A DNA stretch of 64,000 nt from an uncultured Collinsella sp. (GTDB taxonomy: Bacteria > Actinomycetota > Coriobacteriia > Coriobacteriales > Coriobacteriaceae), in the NCBI GenBank assembly GCA_900541065.1, contig UQIE01000008.1, positions 1 through 64,000 of the forward strand. Reading direction: 5' to 3'. The position numbers and the translations under genes are program-made. Positions 15,289-23,108 of the stretch are shown here, in pieces; positions within the stretch are counted from its first letter, which is position 1, and each line of letters begins with the position of its first letter. Under the pieces are notes generated by a model, which saw nothing but the letters and a program-made list of their open reading frames with translations, was not told the origin of the DNA and made no database searches.

Positions 15289-15637
15289 CGAGGATGAGAA
15301 CTACGTCACGGTGACGGTGAAGGCCAGGGGGCATGAGTGCTCCATCCTCTGCCGCGAGGCAACGGTGGCAACGGTGGGGGCGGACGGCGAGCCCGGCACA
15401 TTGCTTCACGTCGGCACCTTCGACTCGAAGTCGATTCGGGTTCTCGCAGAGAGCAGCCTCTCGGAGCTGCTCTCTGCCGGGGTCCGCGCCGGCATCCCCA
15501 TGGACGCCATGCGCATCGAGCTCGTTTGCGCCGCGGTGCGCTGCGGGTTCCCGGAGGAGGAAGAGCGGAGCGCGATCTACTACGACCTCGACATCGACAT
15601 GGACGGGGAGACCGCCAAGGAGGAGAAGGATGAGTAG
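15281..15637 (+). CDS. Hypothetical protein, paralog 1 of a tandem pair
   Basis: A 118-residue protein overlapping the ParB-like gene by 8 bp. It starts MSSE and contains VTVTVKARGHECSILCREA and a helix pair (SLSELLSAGVRAGIPMDAM). The downstream 15630 product has the same length and aligned segments, so the two look like an old tandem duplication. Function unknown. Confidence 0.65.
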   Translation: MSSEDENYVTVTVKARGHECSILCREATVATVGADGEPGTLLHVGTFDSKSIRVLAESSLSELLSAGVRAGIPMDAMRIELVCAAVRCGFPEEEERSAIYYDLDIDMDGETAKEEKDE

Positions 15638-15986
15638 CGAGAAGAATGTCAGGGTGACGGTGGAGGCGTGCGGCGAGGTCCGCGCTTTCGAGTGCCGCTG
15701 CGCGACGGTCACGACCGTCAGCGGGGTCAGCAGCGTGGACGCGTGTTTCGTGGGCGCGTCAAGCCCCCGCGATATCGCCACGCTCGCCGCCGCGGGTATC
15801 GACACGGTCATTGAGGCCCTCCGCCAGGTGGGCATTCCATACGGTCTCGCGCGCAAGCTCATGCTCGTCGCCGTGCTCGGCGCCGACCCCCACGGGCACG
15901 CCGACAGCGTCCAGACCCTCGACCTGGACGCGCGCAGGGAGATCCGCGACATGGCGGCGGAGCTCGGTGTCGATGCCGACATCTAG
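15630..15986 (+). CDS. Hypothetical protein, paralog 2 of a tandem pair
   Basis: Also 118 residues, starting in an 8-bp overlap with paralog 1. Matching features are the MSSE start, VTVEACGEVRAFECRCATVTTV and IEALRQVGIPYGLARKLML in the same places. The C-terminus differs and ends in a helical RREIRDMAAELGVDADI. It overlaps the recombinase gene by 14 bp. Confidence 0.65.
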   Translation: MSSEKNVRVTVEACGEVRAFECRCATVTTVSGVSSVDACFVGASSPRDIATLAAAGIDTVIEALRQVGIPYGLARKLMLVAVLGADPHGHADSVQTLDLDARREIRDMAAELGVDADI

Positions 15987-17166
15987 CGAGCGCCGGGCGG
16001 TCGTGCAGCGCGGGGCGGACGGGCGCTGGTTCGCCCGCCCCTACATGGGCACCGACCGCGTGACCGGCAGGCGGATCAGACCGTACAGGTCGTGGGACGC
16101 GGATCTGACGCGCGAGCAGGCCCAGGCGGAGTGCGACAAATGGGTCGCGACCTATATTCCCTCCTCGGCGCAGGACAGCTCCAAGCGCCTTTCATCGATG
16201 CTCGAGACCTACGTCTCAGACCCGGTGAACGGCCTGGCCGACAACTCCGTCGCCGCCTACCGCAGCGTGATCAGGACGATGGTGGAGCCGACTATCGGGC
16301 GAATCCCCTACGACCAGCTGCAGCCCTGGGACGTGTCCGCCGCCTACCGCATGCTGCTTGCGCCCAGGAGCGGCAAGGGCCTGTCGCCCAAGACCGTGCT
16401 CGTCATGCACGCACTGCTCAAGGGCGCGTACAGGACGTGGAGCCATGCCATCGGCCGCGACGTCATGCTCGAGGTCCCGGCGCCCAGGGCGAAGCCCGCG
16501 GAGCCGTTCGCCCTGTCCGAGCTCGATGCGGACGGGCTGTCCCGCGCGATGGTGTCCGCCATGTCCTCGCGCGACGCCACGGGCGCCAACATCGCCAGGC
16601 GCACCGAGGCAATGGCGGTCTTCCTCGCGCTCCACACGGGGCTGCGGTGCGGGGAGGTCTGCGGCCTGCAGCGCCGCGACTGGCGCCGCTCCCTGCACGA
16701 CATCCACGTGGCGGGGCAGGCCGTCGAGAAGCCCAGCCTGCACAGGCAGGCCTACACCAAGGGCAAACGAGCGCGGAACGTCTCGATTTCGCCTGCGGTC
16801 GAGGCGCAGCTGGAGCGCCACTTGGCGTGGCAGGACTCGTGGCTCGTCCGCAAGGGGCCGGCCGCGCCCCTGATCACCTTCGAGCCCGCGGGAGGGCTCG
16901 CGAGGCCGTCGACCGTGACGGCCCGGTTCAAGGCGATCGCGCGCGAGCTCGAGCTGCCCGGGGAGACGGTCTTCCACACGCTCCGGCACACGCACGCCAC
17001 GTGGCTGCTCACGCACGGGTGGGACATGCGCCTGGTGCAGGAGCGCCTGGGGCACGCGAACGTCAAGACGACGCTCGAGATATACGGTTCGGTGCTGCCG
17101 GGCCGCGACAGGGAGGCCGCCGCGGCCTTCACCGATTCGATCTACGGAGGTGACATGGATGGATAA
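15973..17166 (+). CDS. Second tyrosine recombinase
   Basis: A 397-residue integrase-family enzyme inside the early operon. Catalytic residues are complete: R225 (TGLRCGE), H335 and R338 (HTLRH), H361 (LGHANVKTT) and Y371 (IYG). The N-terminal arm domain holds FARPYMGTDRVTGRR and is followed by a SAM-like core-binding domain. It is unlike the leftmost integrase in both sequence and orientation. ATG 15973 overlaps the preceding stop by 14 bp and has no clear RBS, suggesting coupled translation. It could resolve replication products or act on a second site. Confidence 0.88.
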   Translation: MPTSSERRAVVQRGADGRWFARPYMGTDRVTGRRIRPYRSWDADLTREQAQAECDKWVATYIPSSAQDSSKRLSSMLETYVSDPVNGLADNSVAAYRSVIRTMVEPTIGRIPYDQLQPWDVSAAYRMLLAPRSGKGLSPKTVLVMHALLKGAYRTWSHAIGRDVMLEVPAPRAKPAEPFALSELDADGLSRAMVSAMSSRDATGANIARRTEAMAVFLALHTGLRCGEVCGLQRRDWRRSLHDIHVAGQAVEKPSLHRQAYTKGKRARNVSISPAVEAQLERHLAWQDSWLVRKGPAAPLITFEPAGGLARPSTVTARFKAIARELELPGETVFHTLRHTHATWLLTHGWDMRLVQERLGHANVKTTLEIYGSVLPGRDREAAAAFTDSIYGGDMDG

Positions 17167-17830
17167 GTTCAACTTCAACCGCGACTTCTACGAGGGCTGC
17201 CGCGCCCTGGGCGACAGGGAGGGCATGGCGCTCGCCTGGGCGATGCTGCGCTACGGCTACGAGGGCGTCGAGCCCAAGCTGAAGCCGGCGACCATGGCGG
17301 CCTTCAGCTTCGCAAGGGGGCGCATCGACGCCATGGTCAGCGGAAGCATGGGGGGCCGCGCAAGGGCCGCCAAGTCTTCCGGTCGGGTGCCTTGCCAAGG
17401 GGGTAGCCAAGGGGGTAGCCAAGGGGGTAGCCAACAGGGTAGCCAACAGGGTAGCCAACAGAAGGAGAAGGAGAAGGAGATAACCCTTGCGGGTTATAGC
17501 GCGTCCCGCCAAGCCCCCGACGACTTCGACCCGCCCTCGATGGAGGACGTCGAGGCCTACTTCGCCGCCAACTGCCTGCGCGGCGACCCCCGCCAGTTCT
17601 TCGACCACTACGCCGCACAGGGCTGGACGCTGCCGAGCGGCCTGCCCGTGACCGACGTGTGGGCGCTCGCCCGCAACTGGAGCCGCAAGCAGGTCGGCTT
17701 CGACGCGGACCGCAAGGCGCGGGGCGGGCAGACCTCCCAGGAGGTCGAGCGGGCCTCCGTGTGGAAGCCCGTGAAGACGGATGCGGAGCGCATAGTCGAA
17801 CTCAGGCGCGAGCTGGGTGAGGCGTCATGA
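17159..17830 (+). CDS. Replisome-organizer-like early protein
   Basis: A 223-residue protein. ATG 17159 follows GGAGG by 8 bp. The N-terminus (DKFNFNRDFYEGCRALGDREGMALAWAMLRYGYEG in sense, about 3-40) resembles DUF6291-type phage replication proteins. A (GGSQ/QGSQ) linker from a 12-bp tandem repeat (about 78-101) leads to a C-terminal domain with MEDVEAYFAANCLRGDPRQFFDHYAAQGW, a pattern seen in phage replisome organizers and DnaD-like helper proteins. It probably recruits host replication machinery to the phage origin. Confidence 0.65.
   Translation: MDKFNFNRDFYEGCRALGDREGMALAWAMLRYGYEGVEPKLKPATMAAFSFARGRIDAMVSGSMGGRARAAKSSGRVPCQGGSQGGSQGGSQQGSQQGSQQKEKEKEITLAGYSASRQAPDDFDPPSMEDVEAYFAANCLRGDPRQFFDHYAAQGWTLPSGLPVTDVWALARNWSRKQVGFDADRKARGGQTSQEVERASVWKPVKTDAERIVELRRELGEAS
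17395..17463 (+). repeat. 12-bp tandem repeat, in frame
   Basis: Three copies of CAAGGGGGTAGC then two of CAACAGGGTAGC and a partial one. Being a multiple of three it only lengthens a Gly/Ser/Gln linker, so copy number may vary without breaking the gene. Confidence 0.85.
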
Positions 17831-18231
17831 TCACCCTCCTGGAGATGCTCAGGAACGAGAAGGCCGACCCCGCCGGCGGCCGCCCGCTCGACCTGACGCG
17901 GATCTACATGGCCAACGTCATGTCGCACGGGGAGGCCGCAGTGCTGAACAAGAGGCAGGAGCTCCACGACCGTGAGGCGCGCGAGGCGCAGCGCGCCGAC
18001 CTGTACGGGAGGGTCGCCGCCATCGCGGGCGGCAAAAAGCCGGAGGGCGAGGAGCCGGAGGGCGAGGACCTAGAGCGCAGGCGTGCCAAAAGTGTGACAG
18101 CGGGCGCGAAGGAGTTGGGGCAGCAGGCACTTGGGTTTCCGCCGCTAGACGGTACCGGCGGCACGGCCGAGGAGGCCGAGGCCGCAATTAATGCCATATT
18201 GTCCGAGGAGAGAAAGCGAGAGACGTTTTGA
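17827..18231 (+). CDS. Hypothetical early protein
   Basis: A 134-residue charged protein whose start overlaps the previous stop by ATGA. Helical N-terminal half (NKRQELHDREAREAQRADLYGRV), then a Gly/Glu-rich linker. It sits where a helicase loader might be expected, but no ATPase motif is present. Not recognised. Confidence 0.6.
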   Translation: MITLLEMLRNEKADPAGGRPLDLTRIYMANVMSHGEAAVLNKRQELHDREAREAQRADLYGRVAAIAGGKKPEGEEPEGEDLERRRAKSVTAGAKELGQQALGFPPLDGTGGTAEEAEAAINAILSEERKRETF

Positions 18232-18599
18232 CCGAGATCTCAGCGGTGATGAGGGCCTACCGCGACGCCCTCGACAGGCACCAGATTCCCTGGGCCGACG
18301 ACACGTACGACACCGAGAGGGTGGGCGGGTACCGGATGCGAATCGAGCGCACCAAGACCATCCTGGACGCTCACGAGGTGAGCGTGATCTGGGGCTACCA
18401 GTGCCTGCCCGCGGACGAGCCCGACGATTCCGTCGACGGCGGCGAGGAGACCGAGATGAAGGTCCGGACCGTGGGCATAACCGACGGCTATCCCGAGTAC
18501 CTGGAGGTCATGTACGACCCGATCAGCGCGGATCCGTTCGTGGCCGCGCCCGGCGACATCCTCGCGGAGGTCTTCGGCGTGAGGGGTGAGTCGCGATGA
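18228..18599 (+). CDS. Hypothetical early protein
   Basis: A 123-residue acidic protein. The probable TTG start at 18228 overlaps the previous stop; ATG 18249 is an alternative. It contains RRDALDRH-like and WADDTYDTERV segments and an FVAAPGDILAEVFG end. No known motif. Confidence 0.58.
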   Translation: MTEISAVMRAYRDALDRHQIPWADDTYDTERVGGYRMRIERTKTILDAHEVSVIWGYQCLPADEPDDSVDGGEETEMKVRTVGITDGYPEYLEVMYDPISADPFVAAPGDILAEVFGVRGESR

Positions 18600-18832
18600 G
18601 CTACGTGTGCGGACCCGCCGACTGGATCGACCTCGCCGTCGGCCGCCTCGAGGACGCGAAGAGGTCGCTCAGGGAGCGCGACCGGCTGCGACAAGCTGCG
18701 ACAGGAGTGCGACATGTCGCGACGAGCAGCGACATCTGCGACGAGCTGCGCCAGGCGAGGCGATGCCTCAACCGCGCGCTGATCATGGTCGCGGAGGAGA
18801 AAGTAATTGAGAAGGAATGGAGCACGAAGTGA
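18596..18832 (+). CDS. Hypothetical early protein containing a phased repeat array
   Basis: A 78-residue protein overlapping its upstream neighbour by ATGA. It is helical and Arg-rich. Its middle is encoded by the GCGAC repeat array (18687-18752), which runs through all three codon phases, so the repeats are not explained by a protein repeat. Confidence 0.55.
   Translation: MSYVCGPADWIDLAVGRLEDAKRSLRERDRLRQAATGVRHVATSSDICDELRQARRCLNRALIMVAEEKVIEKEWSTK
18687..18752. repeat. Helically phased GCGAC array, possible origin iterons
   Basis: (T/N)GCGAC-like units start at 18687, 18697, 18708, 18718, 18728, 18737 and 18747 (the last reads TGCGCC), spaced 10, 11, 10, 10, 9 and 10 bp. A 12-bp palindrome, GCGACATGTCGC, sits at 18709-18720. 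One helical turn per unit would put the sites on one face of the DNA. Confidence 0.6.
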
Positions 18833-19401
18833 GTGATAGGAACGAGTGGTTCAAGGACGTTAAGAGGCTCATACGGGGCCTCGAAGTCGAGACCGTGGAA
18901 GACCCTTTCGCATGTCCGACCGTCAAGAGCGTCACCGACGGGGAGGATGTCCTGCATGCGCTCGGGCTTCATCCGTCCCGTGATGTCTGCGGCATCGTGA
19001 ACGTCGACATCGATGAGGTGTATGGACTCATCCGGCACATAGAGCCCGAACCCGTCACGGGCTCCACATCGGACGGGTACCACACGTTCGACGAGCTCTA
19101 CCACCACCGGGCGGTGCTGTTCTCGGTGATCGTGGCCATGTTCCGTGGGCGCTCGTGGAAGTCGCTCCACCACCATGACGGGACGATGTACGACGGCATG
19201 TTCATCGTGGGCATCGACACGCCCGCCGGCCCCGCCACCTACCACTACGACGTCGAGCCGTACTGGGACATGTTCCCGTGCGAGGTGCTCGACCGCGCGC
19301 CCGAGTGGGACGGCCACACGCCAGACGACGCCATCGAGCGCATCGGCACCCTGCGGGACATCCTGCAGGCGGAGACCGAGGAGGAGGGGAGCGAGAAATG
19401 A
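18817..19401 (+). CDS. Hypothetical phage protein with WDGHTPDD motif
   Basis: A 194-residue protein starting at ATG 18817 (GTG 18829 possible). It contains SDGYHTFDELYHHRAVLFSVI, then a histidine-rich HHHDGT, a YHYDVEPYWDMF segment and a C-terminal WDGHTPDDAIERI. A similar D-G-H-T-P ending is common in small phage proteins of unknown role. The many His/Asp residues suggest metal binding, but no enzyme family can be named. Confidence 0.65.
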   Translation: MEHEVSDRNEWFKDVKRLIRGLEVETVEDPFACPTVKSVTDGEDVLHALGLHPSRDVCGIVNVDIDEVYGLIRHIEPEPVTGSTSDGYHTFDELYHHRAVLFSVIVAMFRGRSWKSLHHHDGTMYDGMFIVGIDTPAGPATYHYDVEPYWDMFPCEVLDRAPEWDGHTPDDAIERIGTLRDILQAETEEEGSEK

Positions 19402-19766
19402 GTGAGGAGGCAAAGATGTACACCTGCTCTTGGTGCGGGAAGCCTACTCCGAACTATAGGGAGTACTTGCATCCGATGGCTGGCATTCTGGGCGAGTCTG
19501 GATACTCGGTATGTGACGAGTGCCTAAGGGGGGCGCGTATCGAGAGGGAATGGGAGAACGAACAGTGCGCTGAGGAACGCCTGATCTGCCCCTACTGCGA
19601 GAGTTCCATCGATGACCCGTGGTATTACGACGAGGACGATGAAGAGGTTGTGTGCCCTGAGTGCAAGCGCACGTTCGAGCTCGAGATTACCACCGTGCGC
19701 ACGTATAGGACGAAACGCCGCATCGAGGACATGCCCGACGGCTGGAATGGGGGCGAGCTTCAATGA
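19398..19766 (+). CDS. Double zinc-ribbon protein
   Basis: A 122-residue protein, ATGA overlap with its neighbour. Cysteine pairs CSWC and CDEC form one putative site, CPYC and CPEC a second. Such proteins often bind nucleic acids or act as adaptors. Function unknown. Confidence 0.62.
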   Translation: MSEEAKMYTCSWCGKPTPNYREYLHPMAGILGESGYSVCDECLRGARIEREWENEQCAEERLICPYCESSIDDPWYYDEDDEEVVCPECKRTFELEITTVRTYRTKRRIEDMPDGWNGGELQ

Positions 19767-19951
19767 GCCGAGATTTCATTGAGCTATACGACGACGATGG
19801 CTACAGGTACATCGTCAACATGGACAAGATCGCATTCGTCAACGCCGCAGGCAGAAAGGTCTGGGCTGGTGAGGTGGCCACGCTCGCAATATGCGATGAG
19901 AGCATGGAGCGTCTTTTAAGCAGGCTGAGGGGTGAGGGCGATGCTGACTAG
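19763..19951 (+). CDS. Small hypothetical protein
   Basis: A 62-residue product, ATGA overlap. Beta-rich (FIELYDDDGYRYIVNMDKIAFV), resembling a small barrel such as a LytTR- or PH-like fold, but too short to assign. Confidence 0.55.
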   Translation: MSRDFIELYDDDGYRYIVNMDKIAFVNAAGRKVWAGEVATLAICDESMERLLSRLRGEGDAD

Positions 19952-20282
19952 GGACCTGACGCCGTGCTTCGTGCAGGACTTCGGCTTGGGCTCGAGGACG
20001 GGCTACGAGAAGGCCCTGCTGGTCGGGCTGTTCGACAGGACGTTCACGTGCCTCGACCACCGCATCTCTGCGAGCGATGAGGACGCGGGGCCGACCCGCA
20101 GGCCGGTGGCGGTCGTCATGCGCAGAGACGGGCGGCTGCAGGAGGTCGACCCGTGGAGGGTCGTAATCGATGATTCGGAAGAGGTCTTCGAGATGTATTC
20201 GTGGATGTGGGACGAGGAGAGCGTCGTGTGCGAGCAGCTTGGGCTGGCGGGGGTCAAGGCCGAGAAGGGTGGTGACGAGTGA
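19941..20282 (+). CDS. Hypothetical protein
   Basis: A 113-residue acidic protein; ATG 19941 with GAGGGGTGAGGG upstream, overlapping the previous stop by 11 bp. It has FVQDFGLGSRTGYEKALLVGLFDRTFTC at the N-terminus. Not recognised. Confidence 0.58.
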   Translation: MLTRDLTPCFVQDFGLGSRTGYEKALLVGLFDRTFTCLDHRISASDEDAGPTRRPVAVVMRRDGRLQEVDPWRVVIDDSEEVFEMYSWMWDEESVVCEQLGLAGVKAEKGGDE

Positions 20283-20716
20283 TGAGGGAACATTTCATAG
20301 TCGATAACTCCACGACGCCAGACTGGGAAGTGATTCCGCTAGGCCCTGTCGACAAGGAGGGACGCAAGGTCTCCCTGTCGACCGCGACGCTCTTTGCGGA
20401 CAGCGGCATGGAGCTCACGGTCCGGAGATATGAGTACCTGCTCGGCGCGGGCGTTTGGCGTGCCTGCTGCGATGAGGGGGTCGCGAGGGTGGACGATATG
20501 CACCTGATCCGCCCGGATACGTTCGGCGCCCTGATGAACGATATCGAAGCTGCTTTGGCCTGCCCTTCCAGCGAAGAACCGACGCGCGCCTACAACGTTG
20601 TCTCCGGGATGTGCGATGCCTGCGCCGACAGGTGCGGCGGCACGTTGTGCCAGCCGATGGCGCTCCACAACATCTGCAACCGCATTCACTCCCTGCTCGC
20701 GGGTGATGGAGAATGA
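20282..20716 (+). CDS. Hypothetical cysteine-containing protein
   Basis: A 144-residue protein starting in the TGATG overlap. The C-terminal part has a compact cysteine cluster, CDACADRCGGTLCQP, that may hold a metal. Not recognised. Confidence 0.58.
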   Translation: MREHFIVDNSTTPDWEVIPLGPVDKEGRKVSLSTATLFADSGMELTVRRYEYLLGAGVWRACCDEGVARVDDMHLIRPDTFGALMNDIEAALACPSSEEPTRAYNVVSGMCDACADRCGGTLCQPMALHNICNRIHSLLAGDGE

Positions 20717-20976
20717 GCTGCTATTTCTGCGGCGGGTCCCACATCGCCTCCATCCACTCTGCCCCCGACCGTGGTGGCTGCAACTGGTCCGTGGGCTCCA
20801 TGACGCTGATGCGCCGATACGACGGCGAGCCGATCGTCAGGGTCGAGCTGGATACCAGCGTGATGCTAGACGTCTCGGTCAACGGCTCGTGCGGCGACTG
20901 TGTCAGCGCCGACGTGACGGCGGACGCCTACATCGAGGACATCAAGTACTGCCCGTTCTGCGGAGAGGAGCTTTAA
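20713..20976 (+). CDS. Small zinc-ribbon protein
   Basis: An 87-residue protein. CYFC at the start and CPFCGEEL at the end could pair into one zinc ribbon; CGDC lies between them. The CPFCGxxL end is typical of phage and bacterial zinc-ribbon proteins. Confidence 0.62.
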   Translation: MSCYFCGGSHIASIHSAPDRGGCNWSVGSMTLMRRYDGEPIVRVELDTSVMLDVSVNGSCGDCVSADVTADAYIEDIKYCPFCGEEL

Positions 20977-21207
20977 GTGAACGAGAGCTATAAGGATTTG
21001 AAGGCATATCTGCTCAACGAGATCGCCGAGGACGATCAAGACATGCTGAATGCGATCGGGGACAAGGATGTGGACGAGATCGATGACGAGGAAGTCCTCT
21101 GCTTCTGCCACAGCATCGCAACCACGATGACTACGCTGGAGACCGTCGCCGCGGTCGGCAGGCTCGTGCCCTGGTTTCTGGAAAGTAATGGGTGTGAGGA
21201 CAAATGA
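20977..21207 (+). CDS. Small acidic protein
   Basis: A 76-residue, strongly acidic protein with GTG start directly after the previous stop and GGAGAGG upstream. Its charge suggests a possible DNA mimic, but this is speculative. Confidence 0.55.
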   Translation: MNESYKDLKAYLLNEIAEDDQDMLNAIGDKDVDEIDDEEVLCFCHSIATTMTTLETVAAVGRLVPWFLESNGCEDK

Positions 21208-21704
21208 ACCGCAAGGACGTGACCGCCGATCTGTCCGAGAAGGTGGCCAAGAAGCTCCGCAGGCAGTTCGCCATCGTCGCGCAGGAGGTCTGGGTCGATC
21301 CCGACCATAGGGTCGACTTCGTGGCGTTCTCTCCGGGCAGTGGAGGGCGGAATGCGGCGCTCGAGCACGGGAAATTCGTATTCGTCGAGGTCAAGTCGTG
21401 CATGGCGGACTTCAAGAGTGGACACGGCCTCACGTTCCTCGGCGACGAGAACTGGCTCGTGTGTCCCCGGGACCTCGCACACGAGCTGTACGATGAGCGT
21501 CTCCTGCCGTTTGGCGTGCAGGTCTACTGCCCCGACAACGGCGGCGCCCTGCGGCTTACGTACGACATTCGGATGCAAGCCGCGAAGAGCCTGAGGGAAG
21601 ATTCGACACTCTGCCTGCTCTGGGCGATGCTGATGGACTCGTACTCGAGGTGGCGAACGACGTGGGATGTGTTCAACGAGACAGGAGAGAGTTATGACCT
21701 TTAA
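21204..21704 (+). CDS. PD-(D/E)XK-like nuclease, MmcB-like
   Basis: A 166-residue protein. The probable catalytic core is VDFVAF, then FVFVEVKSCMADFKSG (the D...ExK pattern), then FLGDENWLVCPRDL, which matches phage MmcB/DUF-type restriction-fold proteins. An N-terminal helix (KVAKKLRRQFAIVAQEVWV) fits that family. Likely acts on DNA during phage replication or repair; active-site residues are inferred by eye. Confidence 0.65.
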   Translation: MNRKDVTADLSEKVAKKLRRQFAIVAQEVWVDPDHRVDFVAFSPGSGGRNAALEHGKFVFVEVKSCMADFKSGHGLTFLGDENWLVCPRDLAHELYDERLLPFGVQVYCPDNGGALRLTYDIRMQAAKSLREDSTLCLLWAMLMDSYSRWRTTWDVFNETGESYDL

Positions 21705-21909
21705 CGATGTCGAGTTCAAGGCGTGCCCCCGGTGCGGGGTCGAGCCCAAGATGGGGGACGTGCGCGAGCGTTCCCTGACCAAGCCCAACGTGATGAGCGT
21801 GAAATGCCCCGCCTGCGGGATGTCGAACAGCATCGCGTGGGGAAGCATGGACCTGCCGCCGTTCCGCCAGGCGGTGGCCATGCTCGCGGACAGCTGGAAC
21901 AGCCGGTGA
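21694..21909 (+). CDS. Lar-like restriction alleviation protein
   Basis: A 71-residue zinc ribbon with FKACPRCGVEP near the start and CPACGMSNSIAWG later. This is the layout of Lar-family proteins, which protect phage DNA from type I restriction in the Rac prophage. Similar ribbons occur without that role. RBS ACAGGAGAG. Confidence 0.55.
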   Translation: MTFNDVEFKACPRCGVEPKMGDVRERSLTKPNVMSVKCPACGMSNSIAWGSMDLPPFRQAVAMLADSWNSR

Positions 21910-22118
21910 TCAGCTCGGCGGTCGAGCTGTTCCGCGCGACCGCCTGGCGCGCGGTGCCCGATCTGGTGACGGGTCCCGCGCGCCGGGCGCTCGCGCACGG
22001 TCGGGCAGACGCGCCGCGGGTGACGGCGTCGCAGATCGGGGAGACGGAGCGGAGGGCGCGGGCGCTAGAGCGCGACCGGGCCCGCGCGCTCAAGAGGTCG
22101 AGGAGGGCTAGGCAATGA
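21906..22118 (+). CDS. Small basic protein
   Basis: A 70-residue, Arg/Ala-rich protein with a GTGA start/stop overlap. Its C-terminus is a highly basic helix. Coupled start, no family recognised. Confidence 0.42.
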   Translation: MISSAVELFRATAWRAVPDLVTGPARRALAHGRADAPRVTASQIGETERRARALERDRARALKRSRRARQ

Positions 22119-22219
22119 GGTTGTTTGAGAAGCTGCGGCGGATTCTCGTCGAGAACCGCCGCGTGCGCAAGAGCATCGAGGCGCGTCGCGCCTGCAGGTG
22201 CAGGAGGTCGATGAGATGA
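22115..22219 (+). CDS. 34-residue basic peptide
   Basis: ATGA overlap with the previous gene, 12 Arg in 34 residues. Supported mainly by perfect start/stop chaining on both sides (22115 and 22216). Confidence 0.4.
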   Translation: MRLFEKLRRILVENRRVRKSIEARRACRCRRSMR

Positions 22220-22464
22220 CCGTGATGTGGGACGTGCAGGAGAGGAACTGCGCGGTCTGCGGGAGGATCTTCATCCCGCAGGCGCCGAAGGCCAAGTACT
22301 GCTCGGAGGACTGCCGGCGAAAGCACGAGCAGGACCGCGCGAAGGAGGCTAGGCGCAGGGGCGCCAGGCCGAAGAGCGACAAGGTCGACCGTTACCTGGC
22401 GCCCACGGGCCCGGCGCACGATGAGATCATGGCCATGCGCCGCGAGGTCGCGATGAGGTATTGA
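22216..22464 (+). CDS. Zinc-finger protein
   Basis: An 82-residue protein with CAVCGRIF then KYCSEDCRRKHEQ, a CxxC...CxxxC finger of the type found in small phage DNA-binding proteins, followed by a basic helix. Last gene of the small-gene run before a hairpin. Confidence 0.62.
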   Translation: MTVMWDVQERNCAVCGRIFIPQAPKAKYCSEDCRRKHEQDRAKEARRRGARPKSDKVDRYLAPTGPAHDEIMAMRREVAMRY

Positions 22465-22488
22465 GTTTCCGCAGGTAGATATATAATT

Positions 22489-22522
22489 AAGGCCGCTGGC
22501 GTTGGAGCGCCGGCGGCCTTTG
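22489..22522 (+). terminator. Hairpin ending the early operon
   Basis: A 13-bp stem (22489-22501 with 22508-22520), loop TTGGAG. The T tract is poor, so termination strength is uncertain. Confidence 0.55.
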
Positions 22523-22583
22523 GCAAAGACGCCTCCCGGCATCCTCTATATGGCGTAGAGCATGGTACCACGCGGGAGGTCAC

Positions 22584-23036
22584 ATGGACGCAAGGGAATA
22601 TCTGGAGACTGTACGGGCCGCCCAGCGCGGCATCGACCGCCGCCTGGCGGTCATCGAGTCGATGCAGGCGCGCGAGCAGGTCCGCGCCCAGCGCTACGAC
22701 ACCGTGGGCAAGGGCGCGCACGGGACGGACTTCATGCGCTCGACGGATGACAGGATCGACTATGAGCGCCGCAGCGGCGCGGAGCTGTCGGAGCTGCGGC
22801 GCGAGGTGGAGCGCGGGCGCGAGCTCTGCGCGGGCGTGCGCTCGGCCAACCCCGGCAAGCGCTGGGGAGACGTGCTGGAGCTGCGCTACTGCGAGGACCG
22901 CACGCTGCAGGAGATCGCGGGGACGCTGGGCGTATCGGTGAGGTCGGTGAACTCCGACCTGTGTGCCGCCCTGGACTGGACGGATATGGTCGGTCTGGCG
23001 GCCGCCCGATCGGGTCTTGGCCGCGCTGCAGTCTGA
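22584..23036 (+). CDS. RinA/ArpU-like late-gene regulator, sigma-70-like HTH
   Basis: A 150-residue protein with GGGAGG before ATG 22584. The N-terminal part is coiled coil. The C-terminus has a sigma-region-4-like helix-turn-helix, LELRYCEDRTLQEIAGTLGVSVRSVN. Phage proteins of this layout (RinA, ArpU, DUF1492) activate packaging and structural operons. Its place just before the terminase region and next to a phased-repeat array fits that role. Confidence 0.68.
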   Translation: MDAREYLETVRAAQRGIDRRLAVIESMQAREQVRAQRYDTVGKGAHGTDFMRSTDDRIDYERRSGAELSELRREVERGRELCAGVRSANPGKRWGDVLELRYCEDRTLQEIAGTLGVSVRSVNSDLCAALDWTDMVGLAAARSGLGRAAV

Positions 23037-23108
23037 GCCGCATATATCTCTATCGTTGCCCGTCGGCCCCGCGCCGGCGGGTTTCTCTTTGCCTACGGAC
23101 TGCGCGCG

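Noticed and set aside
17395..17463. CRISPR or iteron array
   Set aside because: Twelve-bp in-frame repeats encode a Gly/Ser/Gln linker; coding explanation is enough.
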